From: Camarhynchus parvulus
Taxonomy: Eukaryota > Chordata > Aves > Passeriformes > Thraupidae
Direction of reading: 5' to 3'
Assembly (NCBI RefSeq): GCF_901933205.1
Contig: NC_044573.1
Location: forward strand, 58,592,493 to 58,656,492
DNA: 64,000 bases
The translations under genes and the position numbers were made by a program. The notes below the pieces were generated by a model. It worked only from the letters and a program-made list of their open reading frames with translations. It was not told where the DNA came from and ran no database searches. Positions 35,028-47,372 of the stretch are shown here, in pieces (positions within the stretch are counted from its first letter, which is position 1; the number at the start of each line of letters is the position of its first letter).

Positions 35028-38000
35028 ATCCTTTTAATTTTCTCCCCCAAATCTAAGACTAGTCTTAGCATATGTTGCGCATTTTGCCCAAAGTAATCTA
35101 AAATTTTCTTGCTTTCACAAATTTTGCCTGGAACTTCCAGAAAGCATCATACAGAAGACAAGAATATTATTTTCCTTATGGCACCTCTTCTCTTTCTGGA
35201 ATAGTTATTCTTCCCTTTATTGAAGTGCCTTTTTTTAAGGGAGGCTGTAGTTATTTCTCACACTGCAACAGCCAGCAGATGAATTGTACTGCCTCTCTGA
35301 GACTGGTGTTTCACATTTGAATATCTTTCCCTGGGGATGTGATGGGCACCAGGAGAATGAGGGATTCTTGTATCCTTCCTGAAATCAGAAGAGTCATCTC
35401 CTGGTAGGCAGTGCCTGACCTCCCTGCCAGCTGAATCAGAGGGCAGACCTCCCCTTGACGTGCGTGAGCAGGACAGGACCCTCAAGAGCCAACACAGCCT
35501 TATAGTTGTCATCCCACAAGACACAAAAGTTTCAAAAGGTCAGTGAAGGTTTTTGAGGCTTACATTTTGCACAAAGCCATGTCACATCAGATCCCTGTTG
35601 CTAGGGAAGTTACGTCATGCTGTGCATGGAGCCTACAACTGCTGGAAATTTCTTTCAGCTCAATGCAATGCACAGGCATGAGGACTAATAAGAACATACT
35701 GTATTATTAAAAATATCAGCTTGACAGGGCTCAGCAAGTGTACCTCAGAAACAGGGGAAAAGCCTGACACCATTAACTCTCTGCATCTGAGCCTTCTTTC
35801 TTATCTGTGGAGAGAGGCAGAGAAATTACATCAGGTTGAGATTTTAATGAGAAGAAGTAGAGGACTAATGAAATGCTAATGAGATCGACATAACCCAGTG
35901 TGTCACTGCAGGCTCTCAGTCCTCCCAAGCCTGGTAAACAAAATAGCAACTATTAATTTGCTTGAAGTGGATTCATGAATTTAACAATGGAATTTAGAAA
36001 GCACTGAAAATACCCCACGCATTTAGCAGTGACACTGAATATTTGGGCTTTTGAAGTATTTCTTGGAGGTGGAAGTAGGGACTCAATTTTCCATCTGCCA
36101 TGAGCTTGCTAAGGTAGCTTCAGACTCAGACAGTTCCCTCACAGGGATAAGCAGGTGGCCAGATGGTTCCTACTCAGGCAACAGCTTTGTTAGGAAGGAA
36201 CCTGATGGAGAACTGGGGATGGACCATGTGTTTTCAAGGAAAGCACCAGTTTTGAAATGGGAGGTTGCTTTAGGTACTGGGGAACGTGGGCTGGTACTGG
36301 GGAACGTGGGCTGGCTGCAAGACAAGGGCTTTTGCTTCACCTCTGTCCAGCTCATCCCCCTTCTTGAGGCCCAGCACTTCCCAGCCTACAGAGAACTTTC
36401 AGGCAAGAGTCCTTCCTTTCCAGAGCAACACAGCCCTGGGTCACAGCAGCTTGTGTCATAAGACCAGAGAGCTGAGAAAGGCAGAAGTGGGTTGAAACTA
36501 TTTTTAAAGCTCTGTGATCCAAAGACAATCTTTGTCTTATACAAGAGAGAACAAGTTTCAAGCTGTTCTGTTTTGCTTTGGGGTACTTTTGCAGCCCTCA
36601 GTAGCCCACACTGCTCTGCAGGGATTAATGGGACACGGGGCTGTGGGTGCCACTCAACTCCTTTTCAGCAAAAGGACTTGACTCCACAGAATAATAATTT
36701 AACTCAGAGCTCTCCCAGTACAAAAACAGCCGAAGGCACTACAGGATATGTCCAAAATTACTCCTTAAGTTGCATCAGCTGATTTCTTTATTCACAGCTC
36801 CTAAAAAACCCCACTTCTATATAAACTGAACTTCAGGTTCCAATGTTACTGTCCATCACAGCTACATTTGCTGTGTTTGGGACCTTATTATAAAGCACTG
36901 GTAACTAGCTCTAACCTGGATGACAATTTTTGCCCTAGCAGCTACCAAGACAACCCCGACTAACTTTCCTTTGGATCCTCCATTTATAGAATCAAGTTAT
37001 GAATTCCAAGCACTTGTTCCAGACAAATTGCTTCTTTTCCACAGGGGAAAAAAATGCGGAGAGAGAAAATAAAAGCAGTAATTCAGTGAATCTACAAAAT
37101 ATTTTACCTTGACTCCACCTTGTTCTATGTTTTAATTTTTGTTCTTCCAAGAGGGAAGTCTCTTGCCCTTTCAACACATCTTTTCAATTGTATATATATC
37201 ACAATAATTTAGTATACATTTTTCTAATCTTTGATTAATGCCTTACCTTTCACTTAAATACCCATTAACATGAAACCATCGCATCACATATAATTTTGGT
37301 TGAATTCTCATATCACTGAAGTACTGTTAATGAAAACAAGATTAGCATTTGAAGCTTTCAAGAGATGATTGCTGTAGTGTTGGATTCTCTCCCAACAAGA
37401 TAGATTCTCTAATTCTTTCAAGTGATAGAAAAAGCATAATTTCCTTCCAACCAGACTTCTACACTTTCTTAAGTACAGAATCCCAAGTGAGCTTAAGTAC
37501 AAAATTCCCAAGCCAGGGATTCAGCATTTGGGTGAAAGGTGTGCTCAGGTCACTGTTGGACATTCTGACCAGCACCTATCTGACATGCTGACTAGCACTA
37601 CTTTATTATTTCTTTTTTTTTTTCCCCAGCTGATATGTATGTTTCCATCCTTGTGTTCTCTCTGTGTTTAAAGAGTCTGAGACAGGAATTACCAGCTACA
37701 GAAACACAAGTGACGACACATTTTACCTTCTAAAATTCCTCTTCTGAAACAAATTTCACCTTCACTTAAGAAGGTAAATTGCATGCATTCAAGAATGTTC
37801 TTTTCAAGAAAATTAGTCCTCTATATGCCTTCATAAATTTAGTTACCTTCTGTATTGAAAATAAATTTCAAGTGCCTGAATTCTGTGACGGATGATGCAT
37901 TTGTCTTTATAGCTAACACTTTCAAGATCCACTGAAAATCATAAAGGCAGCCCTGAGATTGACAGAAAATTACATTTTCGAAATCCCTCTACCTTTGCTC

Positions 38001-38189
38001 TCACTTATGCAATATGACAGCAGTACTGACTTGACAAAACTACCATACAAGACTTAAATTCATCAGTATTTTTAAAGTACTTCAGGATTCCAATGTGAAG
38101 TGGACTTACAACACTGTTGCCTTAGGAAATGTTGACCTTTTCTTGTCTCTTTTTAACATTCTGACAGAACTAGAATAATGCAGTTTTAA
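35028..38189. other. Single-copy DNA
   Basis: No repeat family recognised. Frames up to 136 codons (36051-36461, plus) match nothing I know. Contains the 20-bp tandem duplication at 36273-36312. A stretch near 35840-35960 has several TAATGAG-type motifs. Confidence 0.45.
36273..36312 (+). repeat. Tandem duplication, 20 bp x 2
   Basis: A 20-bp unit beginning GGTACTGGGGAACGTGG is repeated perfectly at 36273-36292 and 36293-36312. Confidence 0.92.
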
Positions 38190-38560
38190 TCCACGAAGAC
38201 ATTTTGTGCATCGGGTATTTTTTTCATGACCCTGTGCAGCATTAGCGCCTTTATCCCTTTCCTCGTGGGTGATGTGATCCACCTGGACACAAAGGTAAGG
38301 GTTGACATCACCTGCCCTGGATGCAAAAACAGAGTTGAGGAATCCACAGAGAGCCACATGGTGCTGCTCCTGGCAGTGCAGTGTCTGCATGAAGGATCTC
38401 AGATGCTTTTGCTTTGAATGCAAATTGGGTCAGCTGCCGAGGCTGTCCCCTGATACCACTGCGAGGCTTTGCTGCTGCTCCCTCCTGCTGTGCAGATTCA
38501 GCTCTTTCGGATATCAGGGGGGAAGGGGGGAGGACTCCTATCTCAGACAGAGAAAAGGTC
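38190..38560. other. CpG- and GC-enriched patch with a possible small exon
   Basis: Seven CpGs (near 38194, 38212, 38246, 38264, 38438, 38462, 38507) lie in about 315 bp, well above the surroundings. On the plus strand a donor of near-consensus form (AAAG before GTAAGG, at 38295) closes an open 18-codon stretch starting at 38241; the acceptor upstream (TGTGCAG, ending 38239) has a weak pyrimidine tract. The minus strand also has an open frame of 105 codons (38106-38423), so strand cannot be decided. G-rich runs lie at 38518-38534. No protein is recognised. Confidence 0.25.
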
Positions 38561-39607
38561 ATCCTTATCCAGCTCTTGCCCTTACTCTGATTGCCACTGA
38601 CCCTGATTTTTGCTAAGTGTTAATGAGGACTGACCATTGTTTTCCTTAGGGCAGGGTCTGATATTCATAGCAGAGTGTGTGCTATCCCTGTGCTCAGCCT
38701 AGTTCAGCATAGTGGATTGTCATGTATTTACATGGCTTTGCTAGTCTCCTTCCACTGTTTATATAAATGAAAATTACCTCAGGTTCATCTTGTCCTCTGT
38801 GAAATCTGACTTGTATCATGCAGTTAAAAAAGACTGCTCCTGTTTGTTGAAGTTGTCTTTGTCCAGTGTTAATTAGGATGTCCACAGAAACCCCACTGTA
38901 ATCCTTGGCCTCACTACAACTTGTGCATGTTGCTTACCAAAATAATGTGAATAGTTCCACTGAAGCAAAAGCTTAAGTTACACAAGATTATAATAGAGTA
39001 TTTCGGCTCTTCATAGGTTATTAGAATGATGTCTCATAGAATTATGACATCACTTAACTCCTCAGTTTGCTCATCTGTACTTCATACCTCATTTTACTGC
39101 TTTGTTAATCAGTGTCCATCTTATATGATTGATTTCTCAGTACTATCTCAGCAGTATTATTAGAAGCCTTAATGCAATGCAAATAAAATGTATGGGTCTT
39201 TAAATAGCACCACATGTATCTTAGATTTTAAGTGGAAAATTAGATACTATAGTAAGAAAAGCAGCAGTCTAAATTTCACAATGATTCCACCAGTTTTAAA
39301 ACAATAATACTGTCCTTTCCTCCAAGATTACACCTGGCCTGTGCAGAGTGGGGTTTTAAGGCAACTCCCCCAAACAGATGAATGGTTAAATAAAGCATAA
39401 AGATGGAGAATAGAAGAAAGCAGTTTGAGGAGAAACTGGAGAAGACAAAATGAAGGGAAAAAAGGCAATTTAGAAGGCAAACTTCAGTCTAGTTCAACTT
39501 CAGTTAAGGGAAAAAGGGGAAATAAACAATATGATACACATATAGACTTCTGTTACATAAAAAGCCTACATTTAAGCTTTTTTATTTTATAAGGTACTCT
39601 GTAGTAG

Positions 39608-39838
39608 ATGAAAAGAGAGAGCTACCATTCCAGGAAAGATCATATAGCTATGAAATCTATAGAATATCAATGTGTAAGACATCACTCTTTTAACATCTTT
39701 GTCTTCTCCCATCAAAGGATCAAAAAGTACATTCTAGTTTTTGTTACTCTTACAGTGATAACAGTGCAAGCTTCTCCTTGCAAGGATTTCTCAGATTATT
39801 CTTATGATGAATATTCATATAGGGCTCACCAGGACTGA
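39608..39838 (+). other. Small ORF with hydrophobic segment and Tyr/Asp-rich tail
   Basis: A 76-codon plus-strand frame starting with ATG. Near residues 44-56 is a hydrophobic run (ILVFVTLTVITVQA), followed by a short acidic tyrosine-rich tail (DFSDYSYDEYSY) and a stop. The layout resembles a signal or anchor segment with a potential tyrosine-sulfation patch, but the hydrophobic segment is far from the ATG, no promoter or splice support is clear, and I recognise no family. Most likely a chance frame. Confidence 0.12.
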
Positions 39839-42398
39839 ACTGGGGAAGAACCATATGTGAAAGACACTACTGGAGATTTGTTATTTTTTCAGAAAAGTGG
39901 TGGATATAGTGGGCATTTACAACAAAGATTAACATCCAGGTATACTGCTTACAAAATGTTTTCCACATGAAGTTGTTTTGGCTTTTTTTTTCAGTTTCTA
40001 GTCCATTAAAATTCCAAAATGTGATTATTTTCACAAAATCTGTGGTATCTTCTTATTTGATCACTCTTTGCATCAGACTTCACTCAGGAAAATGCTATAG
40101 TAAACTAGCTTTGCATTCTTCTAGTCTGGGGTTGTTCCACGAATATCAGGCATCATCTACGTAAAGCCTAAGGAATAAAGTGTGGCCTAAGATTCCCTGG
40201 TTCTCTAATATCAGCAGCACTGTTTGAAGTCCTCTCAGCACAGGTGCTTCATCCTTGTCAAACTCCTGGTTCCCAGGCTAACGTAGAAATGTCTTGCATT
40301 TTCCTTACTTTGTGCTAGAAGATTTGTTTCCCAGCAGAGGCTCTCCACACCTGCTGGGGTTCTGCAGGTGCTTCTCTCTGGATTAAAGGCACTGAATCTA
40401 ACCTGGAAGGGCCAAGTGCCTGAATGCCTCCCAAGAGATGTACCTCTAGCTGGAGGTCAGACCCACAAGCACCAGCTCATGCCAGCACCACTTTTGCCTA
40501 TGAGGCAAAATGATGGAAGGTTGTTGATTTGTTGACAATTCATGGAAACCTGGTCTCCCAAACAGTTGCTGTAGCAAATAAGACAGACTTGGTAATTATT
40601 CTGCAATCTCAGGGCTCTTCAAGCCTCAGCTCCTCTTGGCATGAGAGCCCAAAGCATAACAAGTGCCTGCAGGGTGACACGTGCCCTTCACCTGATGTGA
40701 GAAGGACACACAGCATGGCAGGCACAGAATGGCAGCCTCACTGGGATCTTTCTCCTGCTCTCCCCAAAGAGGGGAAAGGAAACAAAATGGATTTTGATAT
40801 CAAGCCCTCCCTTTGAGAGGAGTTGAGCAGTGAGGGTGGCAAGATGGAAGAAGAAACAGCCCTGTGTGGTTTGGCAGTGACATAAATGACCAGCACTGGC
40901 TCACATGACACATTTAAACTGTTTTCTTTACTGACACACTTTCTACTTTTAGATGTTCTAATTTGCTACGATCTTTACTTGGCCACATGTGGGCAAGTAA
41001 ACAGATTGTTCTGAATCAAACAGCTGTGCTGACTTATTGCACAGTTTAAAACAAAGCTGGAACATGTTCTTGAGTAAATGCAGGGACTGGATGTACCAGC
41101 GGATAGAAACAATCTCCCTTCAAATTAAAACATCCACAAGAGGCAGCAAGCAGGGCGGTTTGTGAAAGATTGCCTCCTCCTGGGTCAGGATCTTGCCTCA
41201 GCTGCACATGGCAAGGGGGCTGGGAGCAGCTGGCCCCAGGGTGGGAGGTGAGAGCCCTTCCCAGCGAGAGGATGCCCGGCTCCCTCCTTGCAGCACTGCT
41301 GACCATCTCCCAGTAGCCCCAGGCAGAGTCAGGTACTGCAGCCATGGCTCTCCAGGCAGATGGTTTCCAGCTTCCCACATACAAAGCTTGCTCCTCCTTG
41401 CTTTTTCCTCTTGTTCTGCCCCATCTCCTTGGCAAGGAAATGAACATTTTCTTGTCTGGAACCTATGCTGCGGACCAGAGCACAAACAACACATAACAGA
41501 AGATAACATGAACGCTAGATGGGATGGAGCTCCCAAGTTCTTACAATAGTCTATACACCAAATCTAGGCCAAATAAGGCCAAAGCAAGTTAAAAGATTCA
41601 GGATTATGTCCTAAACCACAGAGCAGGGAAAACTGGTTCTGAGCTTAGGGTCTCCTGGTGGTCAAGGTCACTCCTCTGTTTGCATAGCAATTCTGCCTTT
41701 TCCTGACATAAAGGCACAATCTCAAACACATTGTATTTCTATCAATTTTCCTTTCTGCTTGTAAGGCATCTCATGGACCCTGTGTTTATTAAATTAAAAG
41801 CAGGAGAACCCCATTATGAACTGGTGTGGAAAAATACATATAAATCTATAGTGGAAACCCAAGGAGGTTATGGTCACAATCAAGTAATATTTTTTAATCT
41901 GTTTGATTTTTGTTGTCATTTTTGGGCTTACTTTCCTTTTCAATTCTCATATCTGAGTCTGAATCTTCTAAAATTTCCCTGAATTTCCGCATCATGCTTC
42001 ACTGAACATTTCTGCAAGGAACCAAGCAAAAAACTTTCAATTACATTTCTAATTATCTAATGTCAGGTAAGAGATCTCCTGCCTGTGCTTACATCTGCAC
42101 CATGTCCTCACTGCCTCTGACATGAAACAACATTAGGAGAAAAGTCCAGCGAGCTGTCCTGATAGGTAAACTGCACTTTGAAAAACAAATTTCAGGTTTC
42201 CCCTGTGTCTGTTCAAAGGCTAGAAAGTCACAGATTTTAAAAACATACTGGGCTGCAATAAATATATACATATGTATGTGTAGCTGTTTCTGCAAGGAAC
42301 TGCCCGGGAATGATGTGTTCAGCAAGTTTTATGCTGAGATTAATCGCTGTGGATAAATATCTATGCTGACCTAACCCAACAATGTTTGGTAGGAAGAC

Positions 42399-42421
42399 AA
42401 AAAAAAAAAAAAAAAAAAAAA
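42399..42421 (+). repeat. Poly-A run (23 A)
   Basis: Twenty-three consecutive A. I looked for a processed pseudogene or LINE tail upstream and found no recognisable coding sequence or nearby AATAAA, so I call it a simple repeat. Confidence 0.95.
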
Positions 42422-43348
42422 GAGCAAGCAAGAAAAAAGGAAACAGGTGGCTTGTTCCAGGCTTGCCAAGAACATTTTGGAGCCTTGAGAACATCCACTC
42501 CCCTGCTTGACTGATGTTGTTTGTCTCATCCACAGAGTGATTTCTCCTCTTTCCTACAACTTCCTTCTGCCGCCAGCAAATAACCTGCTCTCTGCTCATT
42601 TTATCTGTTCCTTGGGGATAGGCTTTACCATTTGATTCTCCACATTTTCTCCTCTTCATGTCAACTCTCCCTGATACACGGATGCCAGGTGCTGATAGAT
42701 GATTAACCTCTCACCTCCATCCTCCTCATTCTTCATTTCAACCAAATAAGTCAACACTTTTCACTTTGGGGTTGAAAATGCTGCTGTTCTGCGTGGTATA
42801 TTGATGGGATTGGTGAATGTAGATGCTCAGGGTAATCATGAGCATGGTTTTCCTCAGCTCACCTGTCTTCCTTCTTCATCACTGAAAACCAGCACAGCAT
42901 TTACAGAAAAAATATATACTATCTTTGTTCTTTAGTATGAGTACAAATGAGATCCTGAGGATTTAGCTAGTCCTCTGATTTGAATAAAAGCAGTATACTG
43001 GTCCTCATTTCTCATCCATGCTTTAGAGATCCAAATCCAAATCCATTCAAAATAGGAGTATTTCAGTGATTTATGGCATTGACAGATCTATTTATACTTT
43101 TTCTTGCTCAGTACAGGACCACATATTCCCTGAAATTCTTTTGTTCTCCAAGAATTACCTCCATAAAATCTCTACCATACTTCATCAATACATAAATAGT
43201 ACTTTCATATCTCTTTTTATGTCTTAAATATAAACAAACATGCATGCCCCAGACAACATTGTAAGTGAGGTCAGTGCATCCAGGTCACAGTAAACCCCAA
43301 AACGTTTGTGCTAGTCATTTCTGCATGTGCAGTATCTGTTCGTTTGGG

Positions 43349-43430
43349 ATTTCCAGATGTCTGGAGCCTGGCCAAAGCTACCCCTCCACCAGGGCTTCTG
43401 GACAACTGGAAATTCCAGACATCTGGAAAT
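43349..43430. repeat. Perfect 17-bp inverted repeat (hairpin, 48-nt loop)
   Basis: ATTTCCAGATGTCTGGA (43349-43365) is perfectly complementary to TCCAGACATCTGGAAAT (43414-43430). Each arm is itself nearly palindromic (CCAGA..TCTGG), and CTGGAAATTCC is directly repeated 17 bp apart (43406-43416 and 43423-43433) across the right arm. Assuming equal base use, a perfect 17-bp stem with a loop under 100 nt is expected about 0.0004 times in 64 kb. It might be the remnant of a small inverted-repeat element; no gene is attached. Confidence 0.85.
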
Positions 43431-46400
43431 TCCTGGGGTGAAAAAGAGAACTTATGCTGAAACCCAAATGTATTTGTTCAACTTATCAAGAAACTCTAGA
43501 CAAGGTGATGATGCTCACTGTAATGAAAATGAGCATTAAAAAATGTCAGCTATCTCCTACCGAAAGAAAATAGGAGTGCCAAATTCCTCTTTGAACCTCT
43601 CAAATCCCGCTTCGTATCTCATTTTGCCTTGGGTTTATTATGCTGAATTTCATTAGATCTAAACAGACACCCTCAGTAACTTCTTTCCTCTCCTCTTCAC
43701 TGTGAAAACATTTATGTGTACAACATTATACAGTGCACTTTCAAGCTCCCATATTTATTTTTCTCAGTATGTTCAGCACCAGTCCTGTTTTGTTGGCTTT
43801 TTCTTCTACTTGGCTCCACAACTTATGCTTCTCAGGGGACCTGTGGGCTATTTTTACTGGCACATCACTCCCTGAGTCATATGTGCACGTAGCTTTTCAG
43901 TGCTGCTGTATAAACACTTGATATGAGCTGTGCATTGCTTTATGAAACTTCAATCGATTAGGCAATTGTTTCAAAACAAGACTAGGCCTACAGTACTCCT
44001 AGAGTTATCTTCTAGAGATAATAAACAAGTTGTGAACTGAGTTCAATTCATTCTAAAACAGTGTTGTCAAAGGGAACATTCGTGCTCAGAATATTCGGAA
44101 TGAGTGAATATGCATGAACGCTCTGCTGTTACTGTGGGATGAATCAAAGTCCTGATTAATGGATGTAACTTTCATGGTCAGAATGATAAATTAGACAGTA
44201 AGATTGAAGAGAAGACAATTAAAAAAATATGGGCACATGGGGAGAACATTTATATCCTTGAATCATCAATAGAATAACAGAATTCTGGGTGTGATTTTTG
44301 GTCAGATGGCTTGCAGTTAATTTTATATACTTGACCTATAAATTAAAAATGAATCAGGCATATAAAAACACAAAAATAGAAAAAACATGTAGCTAGGTAA
44401 AATGAAAGCAGTATCAGATTTAGGAAAGTGAGAATTATTTCAGATCACAATCCTGCTAAGACTCACACTTGGAATTAATGCCAGGAGTTAGTTATATTGC
44501 ACTGAGGCAGGCAGTCTTTTCAGATAGTGAATTCTGTTGCTTATAGCCTGGTAAACTGTGGTGAAATTTTCTTTATTTGTGAATAGTAGTTATCACCACT
44601 TCCCTAATTCTTTTCTGGAGTTTCCTCTTCTAGACTGTTCTATCCTTCAATATCAATATTATTTCTGCTAGGACCCATTGTTTTTTCCAAGCTGCTTTCA
44701 GTAATCCAACATTTTCAAGGCCAAAGCAAGAATCATAGACATTTCAAATAAATCCATTGTATATTCATGTTGGTAAAGGGGACAGTCTGACAACAAATAA
44801 GTTCTATAATCAAAATATATTTTAAATTAATCTTAAATGTCTTAACTTTGCAAAAACAGATAGAAGTCCTTTTGATGCATTACTTGGAAGTACATTAGTG
44901 AACTCCTATAGTTTTCTTCTCAATGTGTTTTCAAGCCTTCTTATCAACTTGATAAGTAACTTAAGGATGCAGCTTGAAAGTTCAGTTTTACCAAGTTCAA
45001 TAAAAAGTAAACCAAACCAGAATTAGATTATGCCAAAATAAAACCAGAATATGTTCTGCGTATGGCTTAAGGTTCACTTATTATTTTTTTTATAATAATG
45101 AGTGTATCTATATAGGTATTTAAAGTAATACTAAGGCATTTTAAGGGAAACGACTATACATAAAATGGTCTGTTCTCTGTTTATGTGTTGTTGTATTTGG
45201 GGCTTTTGGCTTGCATGGATTTTTTTTTCCCACATAATAGCTCTTAAAGGCCCTTTTTGCATTTACTCCCTATGACAAAGGTTATACTGCCCTTAAAATG
45301 TTTGCTTGATATCTTCAGCAAAAGGTAGCATTGAAATGCAAAATATTTGTATTTAAAAGTAGGCACCATTCATTACTGGTATAATCAGCACTCTCTAAGC
45401 AAATAGGAGTTGAGGTTTAAATTTTTATAGTATTAACATGTAAGTGACTTTGAGTAAAGTTAATAATTTTATAAAATATAAAATAATGTTTTCTAGCTAA
45501 TGAGTTGATAAAAATAATGGATTTCAAAGTAGATTTCAAAAGGATTTCAGATGGTTTGAAATAATACTTTAAAAGGGCAGAAAAACCTACATTATCCAAG
45601 AATACATGTAATCTAGAATTTAATGCATAGTATCTGCTCTAACCCAGACATTACCCTGCCAGAATCTGACTTGTTATTGTATAAAAATGAATACCTCAAA
45701 AATCCAAAGTGCTATATGAAATCTTTAGGTAGTATTTACATTTTGAGTGGCAAAATCTTCAGAAAGAAAAAATTTTCTCTCCAGAGAAAGATCTTTACTA
45801 AATCACTAAATTAAAACTTGACCATGTTAGGAAAGGAAAAACAATTGTGCCTGCATAATCTGAGTAAAGATATATGAGCTTCTTTATGGAAATTTTCATT
45901 TTTTAGGAACCAAAAGTCTGCTTCTCAATCTATAACTAAAATCCTATGTCCTTCTAATCTGTATTCACTAGAGAAAGCAGATGGGACTGTTAGAATGAGT
46001 AAGACATCATTGAGCCCAGAATTCTTTGACAGATTATAACATTTTAAAACTCGGTTTGAATGATCTTTCGATGCAGCACACAGGTTGCAGAAGTGAAATG
46101 TACTTTCTATCCATTCCTCAATGAAAAATTGTTCCATATGGAAAGCAATTTTGTTTCCATTTAGAGAGGAAAAGTAGACATCAGATAGAAAACAATTTAA
46201 TTTCTTGTTTGGGAAATTCCAATTGCCACATTTGGTTGTTAGTTGTAGGGAAGCGTAGGGGCAAAAACGAACTTTTAATTGCAAGTCTTGATGCGTAAAC
46301 TTATTTTTATTTTCTGTAGAAACCTATGGAACCTATATAGTAAAAGTTTAATCTGTTTTCTTACAGATGTTAAAATCTACATGCAAAAATCTTTTCCTGA

Positions 46401-47095
46401 AGGCCCTATTTAGTCTTCAACTTGGTTCATCCAGTTTGAAATGCTTCCTCCCAAACTACCTCCCTTCGCAGTTCTGTCACATTTGTCTCTGAAAAACGTC
46501 GTGGGGTTGACAACAGAAGACTTATTTCTTGTTGTTTGTTCTGTTCAGTGATTTTGATAATGGCATTTGGAAGCAAAATTCTTCTTCTTTCCTCCTAATT
46601 CTTCCACCTTGTATAGTTTCTCAGGTTTTGTCTTTGGGTGAATCTCCATGACATAGCACAGTGCCTTGGCAGTATATCCAAGCCACCTTGGGCACAAAAG
46701 CAGCGCACATTAACATAATGTCCTGTCTAGGTTAATTGGCCCGGCTGAGAGGAATTGTAAGCAGAGTATCATGTTGATGCTCTAGCCCTTATTGCTCCAG
46801 AATTTGATTGCAGGATATTTCTGAGCAATAATAACAGCTTTGTCCTTCAACATCTTCAGTGTCAGAGGCTGCAAGGAGACAAAACCTGCAATATATCTCA
46901 AACAGCCAGAAGAGGACAAAGCTCTGAGAGACAGAAGACTTGTGTAGAGAGCCCCTCCGTCTACCTTGTCTGTTGAGCCCACTGCCACAATTAGCTCCTG
47001 GCAAAGGCTGATGAGGACTACAAGCAGCTGTCTCAGAGGGGATACTGGAAGAAAAAGAGTGTGTTCACAACACTTGGCTGGGATTATGAAAATCA

Positions 47096-47372
47096 AATCA
47101 CAGAATGACAGAATACACTGAGTTGGAAGGGACCCACAAGGATCATCAAGTCCAACCCCTGGCCCTACACAGCACCATCCCCAAGAGTCACACCATGTGC
47201 CTGAGAGCATTGTTCAAATAGTTCTCAAACTCTGTCAGGCTGGTGCTGTGACCACTTCCTTGGAGAACATATTCTAGTGCCTCACCACCCTCTGGGTGAA
47301 GAACCTTTTCCTGATATCCAACCCAAACCTCCCCTGACAAAACTTCAGGCCATTCCCTCAAATCTTATAATC
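47096..47372 (-). mobile_element. CR1 LINE 3' end, minus strand
   Basis: AATCACAGAATGACAGAATA, GAGTTGGAAGGGACCCACAA, GATCATCAAGTCCAACCCC, then CTCTGGGTGAAGAACC and TTTTCCTGATATCCAACCC form the reverse complement of the CR1 3' end. About 275 bp remain, 5'-truncated near 47372. It is fairly well preserved and looks like a different CR1 subfamily from the one at 14.9 kb, judged from the 3' UTR wording. Confidence 0.93.

Larger units (their letters stand above)
38561..47095. other. Single-copy AT-rich DNA with small repeats
   Basis: No interspersed repeat recognised. GC-richer patches lie at 40310-40860 and 41050-41550; the latter has 112- to 133-codon frames on both strands, none recognised. 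An A-run lies at 42399-42421 and a strong inverted repeat at 43349-43430. A 119-codon minus-strand frame at 45925-46284 and a 142-codon one at 46782-47210 (which runs into CR1) are of a size expected by chance here. Confidence 0.45.

Noticed and set aside
42399..42421. A-run as the tail of a processed pseudogene
   Set aside because: No coding remnant or poly(A) signal was found upstream and no target duplication was evident.
45925..46284. 119-codon minus-strand frame with several cysteines
   Set aside because: It starts at TTG, lacks good splice signals, and a few frames of this length are expected by chance at this base composition.
46782..47210. 142-codon minus-strand frame
   Set aside because: About a third of it is CR1 3' end; the rest matches nothing recognised.
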